Positions 26,110 to 34,792 are shown, numbered from the stretch's first letter. The stretch is DNA of 64,000 nt from a bacterium (GCA_024231955.1 JAAEPZ010000033.1:124001-188000); one strand, 5' to 3'. Numbers and translations are program-made. The notes: generated from the letters alone by a model not told the origin.

Positions 26110-26556
26110 CTATAAAGCCATCTCCATCTCCAACTCGCCGTCGGAGTTCGTCTTGCCGTTCTCCCTGAAGCCCACCTTCAGATAGAGCTTCCTGGCCGGC
26201 ATGTTGTCCGGGACGATGGCCAGCTCGATTCGGGTTGCCCCGTTGTTGCTCTTCAGGTAGTCAATCAGCTGCCGCATGATCGCATAGCCGTAGCCCTTGC
26301 CCTGAGACTCGTGATGAACCACGAAATCCCAGATGAAGAACGTGGTAGCATCGGCTTTGAGCACCTCATAGACCAGGAAGGCGATCGGTTCGCTGCCGTC
26401 GTAAATCAGGATTGGGGTGGCCCGTTCAAAGTTCTTTGCCACCTCGACCGTCTCTCGCGGCTCATCGGCCGTGCCGGCTTGCCCGGCTTTCAGAAAGTCC
26501 CGATCAAGGAGCGCAATATTGTCGGAAGTGACGTTTTCGAATTTGAGCATTGTCAT
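26110..26556 (-). CDS. GNAT-family N-acetyltransferase
   Basis: A 148-residue single-domain GNAT. Acetyl-CoA-binding motif A is clear: FVVHHESQGKGYGYAIMRQL (the Q/R-x-x-G-x-G/A loop), followed by the ARKLYLKVGFRENG motif B at the C-terminus. Its length is typical. The substrate is unknown. Starts at ATG 26556 or 26550. Part of a minus-strand run of short accessory genes. Confidence 0.85.
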   Translation of the reverse strand: MTMLKFENVTSDNIALLDRDFLKAGQAGTADEPRETVEVAKNFERATPILIYDGSEPIAFLVYEVLKADATTFFIWDFVVHHESQGKGYGYAIMRQLIDYLKSNNGATRIELAIVPDNMPARKLYLKVGFRENGKTNSDGELEMEMAL

Positions 26557-26612
26557 TCACATCTCTGTTATGCGCGCCGCATCGTGCAATGAGTCGCGCC
26601 GGTGCTTTCGGC

Positions 26613-27074
26613 TCATTCCCCGTCCCGTATCGCTCTGGTCTCCCGCGTGAGGGTCTCGGGGACGGCTCTCCGCTTCATCATTCTCATCGGGAAGGAGGTC
26701 CAGTAACTCTCCGCATCCTCAGCCGAGTCCCATTCGTAAAGGCCTTGAAACAATCCTGACCGCCGACCAAGCAACCAGGTCTTGGATCTGAATCCCGGTT
26801 GGGCCAGAATGAAGGGGATAGGGATCAGGGACAGAATCCGGTTCACTCCGGCGGAGAACGCAGCAAACCGAAACGTAACGGTAAACAGGGCTCCGGGCTT
26901 GTCGGGCCGTCTCCGCGCAGGGGCGAGACAGACTTTCCGAAAGACGACATATTCCTCATCATTGCATTGCCTGGTATCACCGACACTGTCCCCGACGAAA
27001 CGGATACGTCCCTGCAGGGCGAGGCTGACGGCTCGCGCCAACAGCAGCGGAGGGAACTGAACATTCCTTGCCAT
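26613..27074 (-). CDS. Conserved hypothetical protein (monooxygenase/YdhR-like fold possible)
   Basis: About 153 residues from ATG 27074 (MARNVQFPPLLL; AAAGGA 9 nt upstream). The N-terminal half is hydrophobic/basic; the C-terminal half carries FQGLYEWDSAEDAESYWTSF and PMRMMKRRAVPETL. The latter resembles small alpha+beta-barrel proteins of unknown function whose last strand-helix pair has this G-L-Y-E-W-D...A-x-x-Y pattern. No catalytic motif is recognised and the assignment is weak; the reading frame itself looks real. Confidence 0.6.
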   Translation of the reverse strand: MARNVQFPPLLLARAVSLALQGRIRFVGDSVGDTRQCNDEEYVVFRKVCLAPARRRPDKPGALFTVTFRFAAFSAGVNRILSLIPIPFILAQPGFRSKTWLLGRRSGLFQGLYEWDSAEDAESYWTSFPMRMMKRRAVPETLTRETRAIRDGE

Positions 27075-27182
27075 TTTCCGCATCCTTTCGGTCGATGTGA
27101 TTTTGACCTCGATTTCAGATGCCTGATGGGATCGCACCCCGCACGGCGCGCGGCTGGCGGCACTGTCGGTGGCAAGCCGATG

Positions 27183-27692
27183 TCAAGCGGATGTCCGCCG
27201 AACCAACTCCGACAACCCGCACCAGATACTCGCATCCCAGTAACCGTTCGCCGCTCCACTGGTGGATGGCGCCACGAACAACCGGGTTTCACCGACCTGC
27301 AGAGTCTGCACTCCGTATTCGACCCGGCGCAACTTCAGAAACACCTGGGCGGCTCGCTTCCCGTTGAAGGCCAGGATGCCGGGTGCGAATCGAGTTATCT
27401 TCCGGCACAAGCCATCGGGATCCGACCGGACGAAATCAATGTCCGCATCGCCGCCGGCCTGGTCTTTGACCACATCGGTCAAACCGATGCCCAGCCCGAG
27501 CAGGTCTCCATATTCGGCGGGGGCAAGCAGCCGCGGCGTCAATCCGATTTCATGAAGTATGGACCAGAATTTGTTCCCCGGGCCGGCATAGTACTCACCA
27601 CGGGCAGCCGACACTTCACTCGCAGCAGTGCCGCAGAAGACTATCTTGAGGTCGGGAGCGAGCAGGTCACGCAGCAAGGGGGCCACCTTCAT
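27183..27692 (-). CDS. Mismatch-specific uracil/thymine DNA glycosylase (Mug-like)
   Basis: A 169-residue UDG-superfamily enzyme. It starts MKVAPLLRDLLAPDLKIVFC and has the active-site loop FCGTAASEVSAARGEYYAGP, NKFWSILHEIGLTPRLL, GIGLTDVVK, and near the C-terminus FVAPSTSGAANGYW in place of the Mug NPSGL loop. This matches the short mismatch-specific DNA glycosylase group, which removes U or T opposite G. ATG 27692. It lies in a run of unrelated accessory genes. Confidence 0.85.
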   Translation of the reverse strand: MKVAPLLRDLLAPDLKIVFCGTAASEVSAARGEYYAGPGNKFWSILHEIGLTPRLLAPAEYGDLLGLGIGLTDVVKDQAGGDADIDFVRSDPDGLCRKITRFAPGILAFNGKRAAQVFLKLRRVEYGVQTLQVGETRLFVAPSTSGAANGYWDASIWCGLSELVRRTSA

Positions 27693-27894
27693 TGAATGTT
27701 ACGGTCACCAACCGGTGCAGCGTCTTGGCGCTCATTGCTCTCCAGGAGGTACGCCAGGATACTCACCATCAGACCCTGTTTCGTCAGTACCACAGGATAT
27801 CATGAGCAGTATTGATAGAGGCAGAATCGCCGGTATTCTCGATTTTGAACTCCGAGCGCATTCCCGTCAACGATTGAGGTCGGTTTTTATTTGA

Positions 27895-28509
27895 CTATCG
27901 GCAATCGATGCTTTGATGCATAACCACGGAATCCTTCTCACCGACATCCCGCTCCAATATCTCCCATCCGCTTTTCATGTATACGGGCGCAGTCTTGGCC
28001 CAACAATCAATATAAAGCGCACTAATCTTGAGATCCCTGGCGACCGCGACCGCCCTCCCCAGAAATCCCGTGGCGACACCCCGAAGGCGCATCTCCGGCT
28101 TAACGTAAACGGCCGCCACCCAGGGACCGTACTGAGGTCTGAGCGCACAATCGTTCTCGATTACGCAACAGCTGCCGACAGGCTCGCCATCAACGATGGC
28201 TACGATCGTATAGGATAAGGCATCGCACTCCAGATGCTGCCTCAGCCATTCAAACACAATCTCCGGCGAGTTGTCCGGCGTCCTCCACCATTCCTCATAT
28301 ATCCAGTTTCCTATGCATTCGAAATGCTGAGGACATTCGGACAATTGTTTGAGTTCCAATGCAATCTCCTTTGCGATCCAGCGGCGGCGTTGGCGGCAAA
28401 ACCACCGTGCAACGATCTCACGGTAAAGATCCTCTGCCCGTTTCCGGGATCGGGCCTGATCCTCTACATTACCGGGTATAGCCCCCATTGCCAAGCGTAG
28501 AGGAACCAT
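27895..28509 (-). CDS. GNAT-family N-acetyltransferase
   Basis: A 204-residue acetyltransferase. The first 60 residues are basic and helical (IAKEIALELKQLSECPQHFE) and may start later than ATG 28509. The GNAT core shows IVAIVDGEPVGSCCVIEND, the acetyl-CoA motif VYVKPEMRLRGVATGFLGRA, and the C-terminal ALYIDCWAKTAPVYMKSGWE. Residues about 50-75 (IGNWIYEEWW) match the start of a common GNAT subgroup. Substrate unknown. Confidence 0.8.
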   Translation of the reverse strand: MVPLRLAMGAIPGNVEDQARSRKRAEDLYREIVARWFCRQRRRWIAKEIALELKQLSECPQHFECIGNWIYEEWWRTPDNSPEIVFEWLRQHLECDALSYTIVAIVDGEPVGSCCVIENDCALRPQYGPWVAAVYVKPEMRLRGVATGFLGRAVAVARDLKISALYIDCWAKTAPVYMKSGWEILERDVGEKDSVVMHQSIDCR

Positions 28510-28539
28510 TGGGCGTTGACGACCACCAAGTCGCGGCAG

Positions 28540-28899
28540 CTAAACTGTCGCGGCGGTGGCGACGGCCCAGTCAGGCGCTCCGTCCCCTTGGTGGATCAGA
28601 CACAGGTTCGGCGATGCCCCCGTCAGGAATGGAGGGCGATCCGCCTCCACCTCGCGCAGGATGCCGCCACCGACGCCCAGTATCAGATAGCGCCCGCGGT
28701 GGGTCCAGTTCAGCGCCGGTTCGAGATCCACAAAGGCTATGACAACCGCTTCATCGAACCTGTGCGCGATCGCAGCCCAGGGCAGTGTCTCTCCGGGCGG
28801 GAATATGCGCCGTTCAATATAGGCGATGGCTGCCCCCCTCTCTTCGAGCGAGAGGGAGGCAATCACCTCATTTGCTACTTTTAGCCACTCGCACTCCAC
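28540..28899 (-). CDS. Free-standing copy of the protease N-terminal domain
   Basis: A 119-residue protein whose residues about 32-97 are homologous to residues about 37-100 of the protease encoded just upstream. Shared pattern: AVV-x-F-x-D-x-EP-x-x-NW-x-H-x-x-RYL, then a Gly-rich turn and E-V-x-A-x-x-PP-[FY]-L. Its start (28899) overlaps the protease stop (28868) by 32 nt, so the two are co-translated. The first 30 residues are a helical segment (LKVANEVIASLSLEERGAAI). No signal peptide. By analogy with propeptide-like inhibitors it may bind and control the protease, or be its substrate; this is inference. Confidence 0.7.
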   Translation of the reverse strand: MECEWLKVANEVIASLSLEERGAAIAYIERRIFPPGETLPWAAIAHRFDEAVVIAFVDLEPALNWTHRGRYLILGVGGGILREVEADRPPFLTGASPNLCLIHQGDGAPDWAVATAATV

Positions 28900-30283
28900 G
28901 TGCGTTTGTCTCCTTGGCTATGGAGCGAATCACCTGGCCAATGATCTTCTGAGCAACTTTAGGCTCCGGTGGTTTCCTGACCAACTTGTCATCCAGGTCG
29001 CAGAGCGCGGGCAACACGCTGGTCCTCATTGCCTGCCGGAACTGGATCGGATCATCCAGTTCGTCGCGCAATAATCTCAACTCGCGCACGACGAACTCGC
29101 GATACCTGAACAGGTAGCTCCACTCCTGGTGCAGGTGTTGATTGCTGGCATCGGCGCCATAGGCCGAATACACGGGACTGTCATAGGGATCATGAACTTC
29201 GTCCGCGTAGGCGAATGCTTCGCGGGCGGAGATCTTGCCGCTGCTGTCATGGTCGGGATCGGACACGAGCGCCGCGCCGTATGGATCTGCCCCGGCGAAG
29301 GCCGCGATCCAGTCGCGGGCGAACGGATCGAAATCAGCCCCGCCGATGGAGTTCTTGCCCTCGGTGCAGGCGGCGGAGAAGGTGGTACGCTCGGCCGTGC
29401 TGGCCTCGATCACCACATCATTGAATCCGCCGGAATGACACTGCTCCATCATCACGATCAAGCTGGCGTAGGCCGGCAACTCACCCAGTTTGTCGGCAAA
29501 ATCGGAGGCGGTGTAATCCGGTCCCGAATAGGTGCAGAGATAGCTTTCATTTCCGTCATGCCCTCCGTGATTGTTGGTATGGATGAGGAGCAGATCATCC
29601 CCCTGCAATTTGGGCTTGAGGGCATCAATCGCATCGGACAACGCCTGTTTGGTTCCCGCATCGTTCACCGGCATGGTATAGGCGGTTCCGTCCCCGGGCC
29701 AGTTCGCCGCGGGCTGGGGCCAACCGGAGTAGTTGACGGTGCCGTCGTAGTTCAGCACGGTGATCTTGTCCTCGTCGAAGAAGAACCGGTCCACCAGTTC
29801 GCGATAGAGGAACTCCAGATCATTGGTGTGACGATTGTTGGACGCGCCCGAATACAGGATCGCATAACGCTCCCCCTTGCGGAAACGCAACGGGAACGCA
29901 ATTTCCCGATCCAGTGTCCAGATCTTCTTCAGAGGGTTCTGCGCGACCACGGGTGTGTGAAAAGCCTTGAATGTATCCGGCGGGTCGACAAGGTAGGGTG
30001 GGAAATTCGCCTTGACCTCCTTGTAGAGTTTCCCGCTATCCGCTTCATGAAGCAGATAGCGGCAGTCGTGAGCCCAGTTGGCGAACGGTTCATCGTCCAT
30101 GAAGACTACCGCCGTCGGCTTCTTGATCGGGATGACCTTGTGCCGAGCATTCAATGAGCTCCGGGCCGGCATGACTTCATCGAGGATATAGAGGTTGGTG
30201 GATGCTCTCCGTTTCTTGGACAAACTGCGGATGGTTCTGTTCTGAATGAGGCGTAGAGTTCTGGCATTGATGGGGGTTGACAT
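28868..30283 (-). CDS. Caspase/legumain-like (clan CD, C13/C14) cysteine protease with EF-hand-like loop
   Basis: 471 residues from ATG 30283 (GGAG 6 nt upstream). Residues about 31-110 form an N-terminal domain that recurs as the next gene product. The clan CD core has the catalytic dyad: DLLLIHTNNHGGHDG (His about 239) after a hydrophobic strand, and ASLIVMMEQCHSGGF (Cys about 282). An early strand RYAILYSGASNNRHTND is the usual first core element. Residues about 342-353 (DPDHDSSGKISAREA) look like an EF-hand/dockerin calcium loop. The C-terminal 90 residues are helical and basic. No signal peptide, so a cytoplasmic, possibly calcium-gated, protease is predicted. Confidence 0.8.
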   Translation of the reverse strand: MSTPINARTLRLIQNRTIRSLSKKRRASTNLYILDEVMPARSSLNARHKVIPIKKPTAVVFMDDEPFANWAHDCRYLLHEADSGKLYKEVKANFPPYLVDPPDTFKAFHTPVVAQNPLKKIWTLDREIAFPLRFRKGERYAILYSGASNNRHTNDLEFLYRELVDRFFFDEDKITVLNYDGTVNYSGWPQPAANWPGDGTAYTMPVNDAGTKQALSDAIDALKPKLQGDDLLLIHTNNHGGHDGNESYLCTYSGPDYTASDFADKLGELPAYASLIVMMEQCHSGGFNDVVIEASTAERTTFSAACTEGKNSIGGADFDPFARDWIAAFAGADPYGAALVSDPDHDSSGKISAREAFAYADEVHDPYDSPVYSAYGADASNQHLHQEWSYLFRYREFVVRELRLLRDELDDPIQFRQAMRTSVLPALCDLDDKLVRKPPEPKVAQKIIGQVIRSIAKETNARGVRVAKSSK

Positions 30284-30660
30284 GGAATTCTCCATTCGCT
30301 TTGCCGCCCTCCGGATCTCCCAGGTATCTATTGGGCGACTTGCATAGATCCCTGACAGGAGTGCGACCGCCCGGGGTTGCCACGCATACGGCAAACGGAT
30401 CCAATAACTGCCCCACCTCATCGGAAGCCCACCACCACCAACTTGCGCTCCCCTGACAGGTATTGATGACCTGGCCGGTACACTCCACACATATCTATTC
30501 CTGCGCCACACAGACTATAGATTCGCCATGAAGACCGCACAAGCTGCACAACACAGATAGTCGCCTAAGCCACCGATTTACTTTCGGTTGCGTAATATAC
30601 AAGCCACAGGCGCCGTGCGGTCCACGATCCACCCCGGCAACTTGGCGGCACAAACAACGG

Positions 30661-30692
30661 AACCCGGATTCCCCCTGTGGATGATCCGGGTT
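30661..30692. terminator. Strong hairpin in the gap upstream of the protease
   Basis: Perfect 9-bp stem AACCCGGAT / ATCCGGGTT with a 14-nt loop. The minus-strand side continues CCGTTGTTTG, a weak T-rich tail, and could end transcription of the next gene to the right (30810-31442). The surrounding 30284-30809 contains no gene I can support; short cysteine-rich frames there look accidental. Confidence 0.5.
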
Positions 30693-30809
30693 CATTGCAT
30701 ATCCAAGTACGGCCAAACAGCTATTTCCACTCGATGATGACGGGCGACCGGAAACTCGGATTCTGGTCCGCGCAATACCTCGAACGGATGGCTGACGACT
30801 TGCGCAGCG

Positions 30810-31442
30810 TCAGGAGCGTCCGCCGAATAGTCCAGACAGTTTGTTTCTGATCTTGAACAGTCTCCTTTTGTCGTCGGGGAGATACTGGTAAACCTTGATC
30901 AACGATTGAACCTCCTGCACATCGATATTGTCCCTTTTGCCGAAGACCCCCAATGTGTCGGCCCTATCCTTGACCTCCAGGTATCTCAACACAATATGAT
31001 ACTCTGGCCGATTCCAGAAATCATGAATCACTATAGTGCAGTTGTCTGGCGTATTCAGGATACTGTTCAGGGTGCAGGCTACCCTGAATCTGCCGTCAAC
31101 CAGAACCAGGTCGTAGTTTCCGTGTTCAGTAAATACTCCTAGCGAATAGTTCGGCCACAAATGCATTTTCGCTTTGTCTTTCGGATTTCCCCATGCTTTC
31201 GTTTCGCCGATATCGATGACATGGAATCGCAACCTGTTTGCAGATAGAGCCAGGGCAATATCCGCATCGGGCTTCAAGTTATCATCGATGTACCGCTGTG
31301 ATGATTCCACGGAATCTATACTTTGGATCGCAGTGGTTTTTGAAGCATATATGGTGCTTTCACCGCTGCCGAACTCCAAATAGTTCTGAGATGATTCCAG
31401 ATGCGAATGCAGAATCTCCTGCTCACTTTTTGTCATCGTCAT
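30810..31442 (-). CDS. Class I SAM-dependent methyltransferase-like protein
   Basis: About 210 residues from ATG 31442 (MTMTKSEQEILHSHL; CGGGAG 9 nt upstream). It shows the N-terminal NYLEFGSGESTIYA loop, equivalent to the SAM-binding E-x-G-x-G motif, then IQSIDSVESSQRYIDDN and YDLVLVDGRFRVAC, with CTIVIHDFWNRPEYH and the terminal KRRLFKIRNKLSGLFGG. This arrangement is seen in a group of methyltransferase-fold proteins near polysaccharide genes. Substrate unknown. Upstream lies a strong hairpin at 31603-31636. Confidence 0.7.
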   Translation of the reverse strand: MTMTKSEQEILHSHLESSQNYLEFGSGESTIYASKTTAIQSIDSVESSQRYIDDNLKPDADIALALSANRLRFHVIDIGETKAWGNPKDKAKMHLWPNYSLGVFTEHGNYDLVLVDGRFRVACTLNSILNTPDNCTIVIHDFWNRPEYHIVLRYLEVKDRADTLGVFGKRDNIDVQEVQSLIKVYQYLPDDKRRLFKIRNKLSGLFGGRS

Positions 31443-31602
31443 GATGATACTCCCGAAATGTTGGTGCATGTCATCGTGGTTGCAACCAATGCGGATCCCA
31501 TGCTGGTATATGCCGTCGTCAGCTTCCTACTATTTAGGGCAATCGTCCTTTATCTCCAAGCCTAATTCCACCTCAATCAGATTCTTGCACCATACTCCAA
31601 CG

Positions 31603-31636
31603 ATGGCTCCCGGTCACCTGTACCGGGAGCCATTTT
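31603..31636 (+). terminator. Terminator-like hairpin with T-run on the plus strand
   Basis: Perfect 12-bp stem ATGGCTCCCGGT / ACCGGGAGCCAT with a 7-nt loop, followed by TTTT on the plus strand. Flanking annotated genes are on the minus strand, so it either ends an unseen plus-strand transcript or acts as a bidirectional barrier. The rest of 31443-31770 holds no gene I can support. Confidence 0.7.
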
Positions 31637-31770
31637 CGTCTGGGGCTCATCGATGATCACTTCAGCATGACCGCCAAACGGCGTCCAGATACGTCGTGGA
31701 GATTCAAGCGGTGGCGGCCATCGACCGGGACGGCTCACTTCGAACCCATATCATGCAGACGGCTCGATGC

Positions 31771-32700
31771 TCAGTAAAACGATTTCACGACGGAGAAGCT
31801 GCTGCGGTCCTGCATGACGGGCGTGCTGCCGGTCCCGAGGGTATAGCTCAGATAGTAATCCCGCTCGTTGCCGAAGTGATCCACCAGATGCAGGTGCAGA
31901 GCGACAGCATCTCCCGTTTGATATCCAGCGAGATCGATGGGAAGATGATAGTGGGTTGAACCGCTATCGTAGAACTCGTGGATGAGTTCATCGTCCAGAT
32001 AGAGCTCACCCCAGTAGTCATCCCAATTCTGGCCCAGGCACCACATGAAGTAGACATCGAAATCCAGGTAAAAGAGCTCGGGGACAACGGCAGCATTGCG
32101 AGGCAGGAAGTGGTCGCCAAAGAACAGATGACTTGGAGGATCGGATATGAAGTCATTGCATTCGTAGCCACGCAGATTGTCGAACGTGAAGTAGCTGGGC
32201 AGGAGATCCGATTCATGGCCCCAGATATCCCGATACCAAGTAATCATGAAGTGGAAATAGAAAGAGCGTCCGGCCAGCCAGGCGGGATCGTGAGCTACAA
32301 TGTCGATGCGGCCGAGAAGGTAAAAGTGATTATCTCCATCACTATCGAAGGGCTCGAGAGGTTCGCTCCAGTGCAGTTCGAGCCCCGATGCCAGGTCCCC
32401 AGCAACGACATCTGCCGTCCAATGATAATCGATCTGCCCCAAGGCGGGATCGAAATCAACGGGCCATTCGGGCAGGTTGATGTTGTAGGCATCGGTGATG
32501 GGCTCAAGCAACCAATTCTGCTTGATGACGATATAGAGCGTAAAGGGTTCATCGGCTACAGGCAGGTGAGAGCACTGCCCCGTAGCCAGATCACTGACCA
32601 GGTAGATGACATCCGGTTCGCACGCGGCGTTTGCATCCATTGATATCATCAGCAGGATCGGGGCAAACACCAGAACCAATATCAGCCAATACCTCTTCAT
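31771..32700 (-). CDS. Exported hypothetical protein
   Basis: A 309-residue protein from ATG 32700 (GGGGAGGG 6 nt upstream). Signal peptide residues 1-26 (LILVLVFAPILLMISMDANA). The mature part is rich in Tyr, Trp, Phe and acidic residues, with two similar beta-sandwich-like halves (DEPFTLYIVIKQNW; FYFHFMITWYRDIWG; LFYLDFDVYFMWCLGQNWDD; HYHLPIDLAGYQTGDAVALH). The N-terminus (CEPDVIYLVSDLATGQCSHL) carries two cysteines that could pair. It is probably secreted or periplasmic. I do not recognise the family. Confidence 0.7.
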   Translation of the reverse strand: MKRYWLILVLVFAPILLMISMDANAACEPDVIYLVSDLATGQCSHLPVADEPFTLYIVIKQNWLLEPITDAYNINLPEWPVDFDPALGQIDYHWTADVVAGDLASGLELHWSEPLEPFDSDGDNHFYLLGRIDIVAHDPAWLAGRSFYFHFMITWYRDIWGHESDLLPSYFTFDNLRGYECNDFISDPPSHLFFGDHFLPRNAAVVPELFYLDFDVYFMWCLGQNWDDYWGELYLDDELIHEFYDSGSTHYHLPIDLAGYQTGDAVALHLHLVDHFGNERDYYLSYTLGTGSTPVMQDRSSFSVVKSFY

Positions 32701-32754
32701 GGTAACCCTCCCCGGGTTGTCATCGGAATCAGTACAGCGACTTCGGGTCGCTCC

Positions 32755-32792
32755 GGAAGCCGCCGTTCGCGGCGGAAGCCGCCGTTCGCGGA
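32755..32792. repeat. Tandem repeat, two 19-bp units
   Basis: GGAAGCCGCCGTTCGCGGC at 32755-32773 is repeated with one mismatch at 32774-32792. It lies in the gap 32701-33326, which otherwise contains an AT-rich stretch (32860-32945) and no gene I can support. The repeat sits about 55 bp upstream of the 31771-32700 gene start and could be in its promoter region. Confidence 0.7.
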
Positions 32793-33326
32793 AGTAACGC
32801 TGCAGTTGACGGTCATCAATACACATTCAGAGTTGCTGCAATAAAGCACGATGATTCATGCAATTCACCTGATAGTTTATATTTATCCTCAGGCTCTTTC
32901 GGCAACCAATAATACCATTAGTATTACCATCAATCAATATGAATGAGTGGATGACACCAGATCAACAGTCGGCTCTCGATCTCTTCCCGACCTGGGAGTT
33001 GTAACGAGGTAGCCGTTAATCTATACGACAGCCGGGACGACACTGACAGGCTACAACCAGTTGCGCTGGAACGTGACTCCTTAGGTCGGGGACATGTGAG
33101 CAATAGGATTCACGATGGTGACTCCAGAACAACCTGGGGGACCAGGCCGGATTCCACTAGTTGGTCTCTTTGTCTTCCGTGAGGTTATCGAAGGTGATCG
33201 GATCGCCATGATCAGGATAATGATCTCCCAGTCGCCGCTGCGGAGGCTCATGATTTCCACGCAGGATAATCATCCGGCAGTCACCCGCTCGGAACAGCCG
33301 CGGTCGCGGCGGCTGGTTATCGGCAA

Positions 33327-33869
33327 TCAAAGCCCGCCTTTCTTTGCACTCATAGCCTTTTCCAATACTTTTATGATCTTGGTTGGGCTAAACAGCAATT
33401 CCGGATTGTCGGCGATATGTTCAGATATACGCCTGCTGATCTTGGTCACTACGACTCGTGATTGCCCCTCCTCCGACGTCAGCTTAACTGCTATTATCTT
33501 GTCGGCGTGCACAATAACATCATCATTACTGTCCATGAGTTCCCGTATTGGACTCAACACGCCGGAGAACCTCTCATCAGACAACCCCGCGATAACCATA
33601 TCCAGGCCCCCGGATGCAAATTTCTTTGCTAAACGGATAAGCACCTTTATGAATACGGATGAGACCTTGGTCATATGGAACTGCTCTATTTCGGAATCCA
33701 GGCATGATGCGAATTCCTGCAGCTTGCTTAATATTGCAGGGCTATCCTTAATGGTGGCATCACCGAGATATATGTCCAGCTGCACAAGACGACGGTCAGT
33801 CATGTTCATATCCGCCGCCGCTACAGCGGCTGCCGCCGCTGCTGCCGCCGCGGCCTCTGCTGCTGCCAT
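33327..33869 (-). CDS. Hypothetical protein with N-terminal polyalanine tract
   Basis: A 180-residue protein from ATG 33869 (AAGGGGA upstream). Residues 2-20 are almost only alanine (AAAEAAAAAAAAAAVAAAD), encoded by mixed GCN codons, then a globular part (RRLVQLDIYLGDATIKDSPA; KVLIRLAKKFASGGLDMVIA; HADKIIAVKLTSEEGQSRVV; HIADNPELLFSPTKIIKVLE). No signal peptide, metal motif or P-loop is visible. Lower GC and short length fit a cassette-borne gene. Family not recognised. The mirror-image frame on the plus strand also encodes polyalanine because of GCC/GGC symmetry and is not a gene. Confidence 0.65.
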   Translation of the reverse strand: MAAAEAAAAAAAAAAVAAADMNMTDRRLVQLDIYLGDATIKDSPAILSKLQEFASCLDSEIEQFHMTKVSSVFIKVLIRLAKKFASGGLDMVIAGLSDERFSGVLSPIRELMDSNDDVIVHADKIIAVKLTSEEGQSRVVVTKISRRISEHIADNPELLFSPTKIIKVLEKAMSAKKGGL

Positions 33870-33913
33870 GACATTCCCCTTTCACTCAAGTGACGTGGCG
33901 ATTGAATGATCTG

Positions 33914-34327
33914 TTAATCGTTACCCTCCCCAACGACCACAACCTGCATCGTTCTCCACACGATTTTCCACCTGTCATGAGAGAGCGAGAAAACGAGAAT
34001 GTTGTTTCCCCTCTCATGATGCATCGTTCCCTGATGTTTGTATTTGACCTCAAACGGGCAAACGGCAACCGCAGTGTCTCCAACGACGTCAACTTTTGGA
34101 TCGCCGGCTGAGTACTCCAAAGTCTCAGCCGATTGATCATAGTCTCGATACGACTGCACGTAAGCGTCACGGCCACGGATGCGATCATCGGATCCTGGAC
34201 GAGCAGTAACCACATCGTCCGCCAGATATGATCCTATGCCCTCGTAATCCTTCAATTTCCAGTGGTCGCTGATCGCCCGGACAATGCCTTTGATGGCTTT
34301 AGTCTCAGATGACGATTCTTTAGCCAT
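33914..34327 (-). CDS. SnoaL-like / NTF2-fold protein (DUF4440 type)
   Basis: A 137-residue cone-shaped alpha+beta protein. ATG 34327 has GAGAGGAT upstream. Typical pattern: IKGIVRAISDHWKLKDYEGI, YLADDVVTARPGSDDRIRGR, a mid segment VVGDTAVAVCPFEVKYKHQG and the terminal HDRWKIVWRTMQV. Such proteins are small-molecule isomerases or ligand binders; no function can be assigned. A 72-bp piece of a second, broken copy lies at 34717-34788, so this gene family has been duplicated in the array. Confidence 0.75.
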   Translation of the reverse strand: MAKESSSETKAIKGIVRAISDHWKLKDYEGIGSYLADDVVTARPGSDDRIRGRDAYVQSYRDYDQSAETLEYSAGDPKVDVVGDTAVAVCPFEVKYKHQGTMHHERGNNILVFSLSHDRWKIVWRTMQVVVVGEGND

Positions 34328-34688
34328 TACTTATCCTCTCTTCGGTTTCCGATGTACATCACCTGCGTGCTGCGCCCTGCGGGCGAATGCGCTTGTCGGG
34401 CAAGGATCACGGCCTCTGCCGTCCACGGTTTGCGCAACATGCTCATTGGGACTCGACTGTTCGCCAAATGGCCCGCGGGTTCCACGGTCGGAGATTTACT
34501 TCGCTCATCCTGTCAGCGACCACCGCCCTCCAATCGGGATACGGCTGCGGCGGCTGGTACTTGCCACGTGCGCGGTCGCTTCGCTCCAGTCCGCCGGTGC
34601 ATGTCCCCGTCCGTTGGGGATGATGATCGAGTAACTGGATGCGGCAGTGGTGTCTGAGGTTTGGATGGTCAACGGATCGCCTTCTTTC
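34328..34688. other. GC-rich stretch without a recognisable gene
   Basis: Between the SnoaL-like gene start and the recombination-site arm at 34689 I see only short, mutually overlapping frames with arginine/proline-rich composition and no ribosome sites. It may be decayed cassette DNA. Confidence 0.3.
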
Positions 34689-34716
34689 GTCTAACGTCTG
34701 CTTCGACTGCGAGGAC
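34689..34716 (-). other. Half attC site (left arm)
   Basis: GTCTAAC core (34689-34695, reading GTTAGAC on the minus strand) followed by GTCTGCTTCGACTGCGAGGA, the left-arm pattern of the attC family in this array (core, then G-T-x-x-G-C-T-T-C-x-x-C-T-G-C). A 14-mer TGCGAGGACGATTG is shared with the site at 35475-35570. The matching right arm is missing; a broken SnoaL-like gene fragment follows directly. Confidence 0.5.
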
Positions 34717-34788
34717 GATTGATCATATTCTTGTCAGGACTGCACGGAAGCGGCGCGGCCACGGATGCGTTCATCAGATTCTGGACGA
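34717..34788 (-). pseudogene. Fragment of a second SnoaL-like gene
   Basis: This 72-bp stretch aligns without gaps except one or two bases to 34131-34202 inside the intact SnoaL-like gene (about 80% identical by eye). In the same frame it reads RPESDERIRGRAASVQS then a stop, against RPGSDDRIRGRDAYVQSY in the intact gene. It lies between the stop of the 2TM gene (34793) and an attC half-site, so a cassette has been deleted or recombined here. Confidence 0.7.
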
Positions 34789-34792
34789 GTTG

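Noticed and set aside
30495..30716. 73-residue cysteine-rich open frame
   Set aside because: Covers a terminator-like hairpin, has no ribosome site and no similarity I recognise; composition looks accidental.
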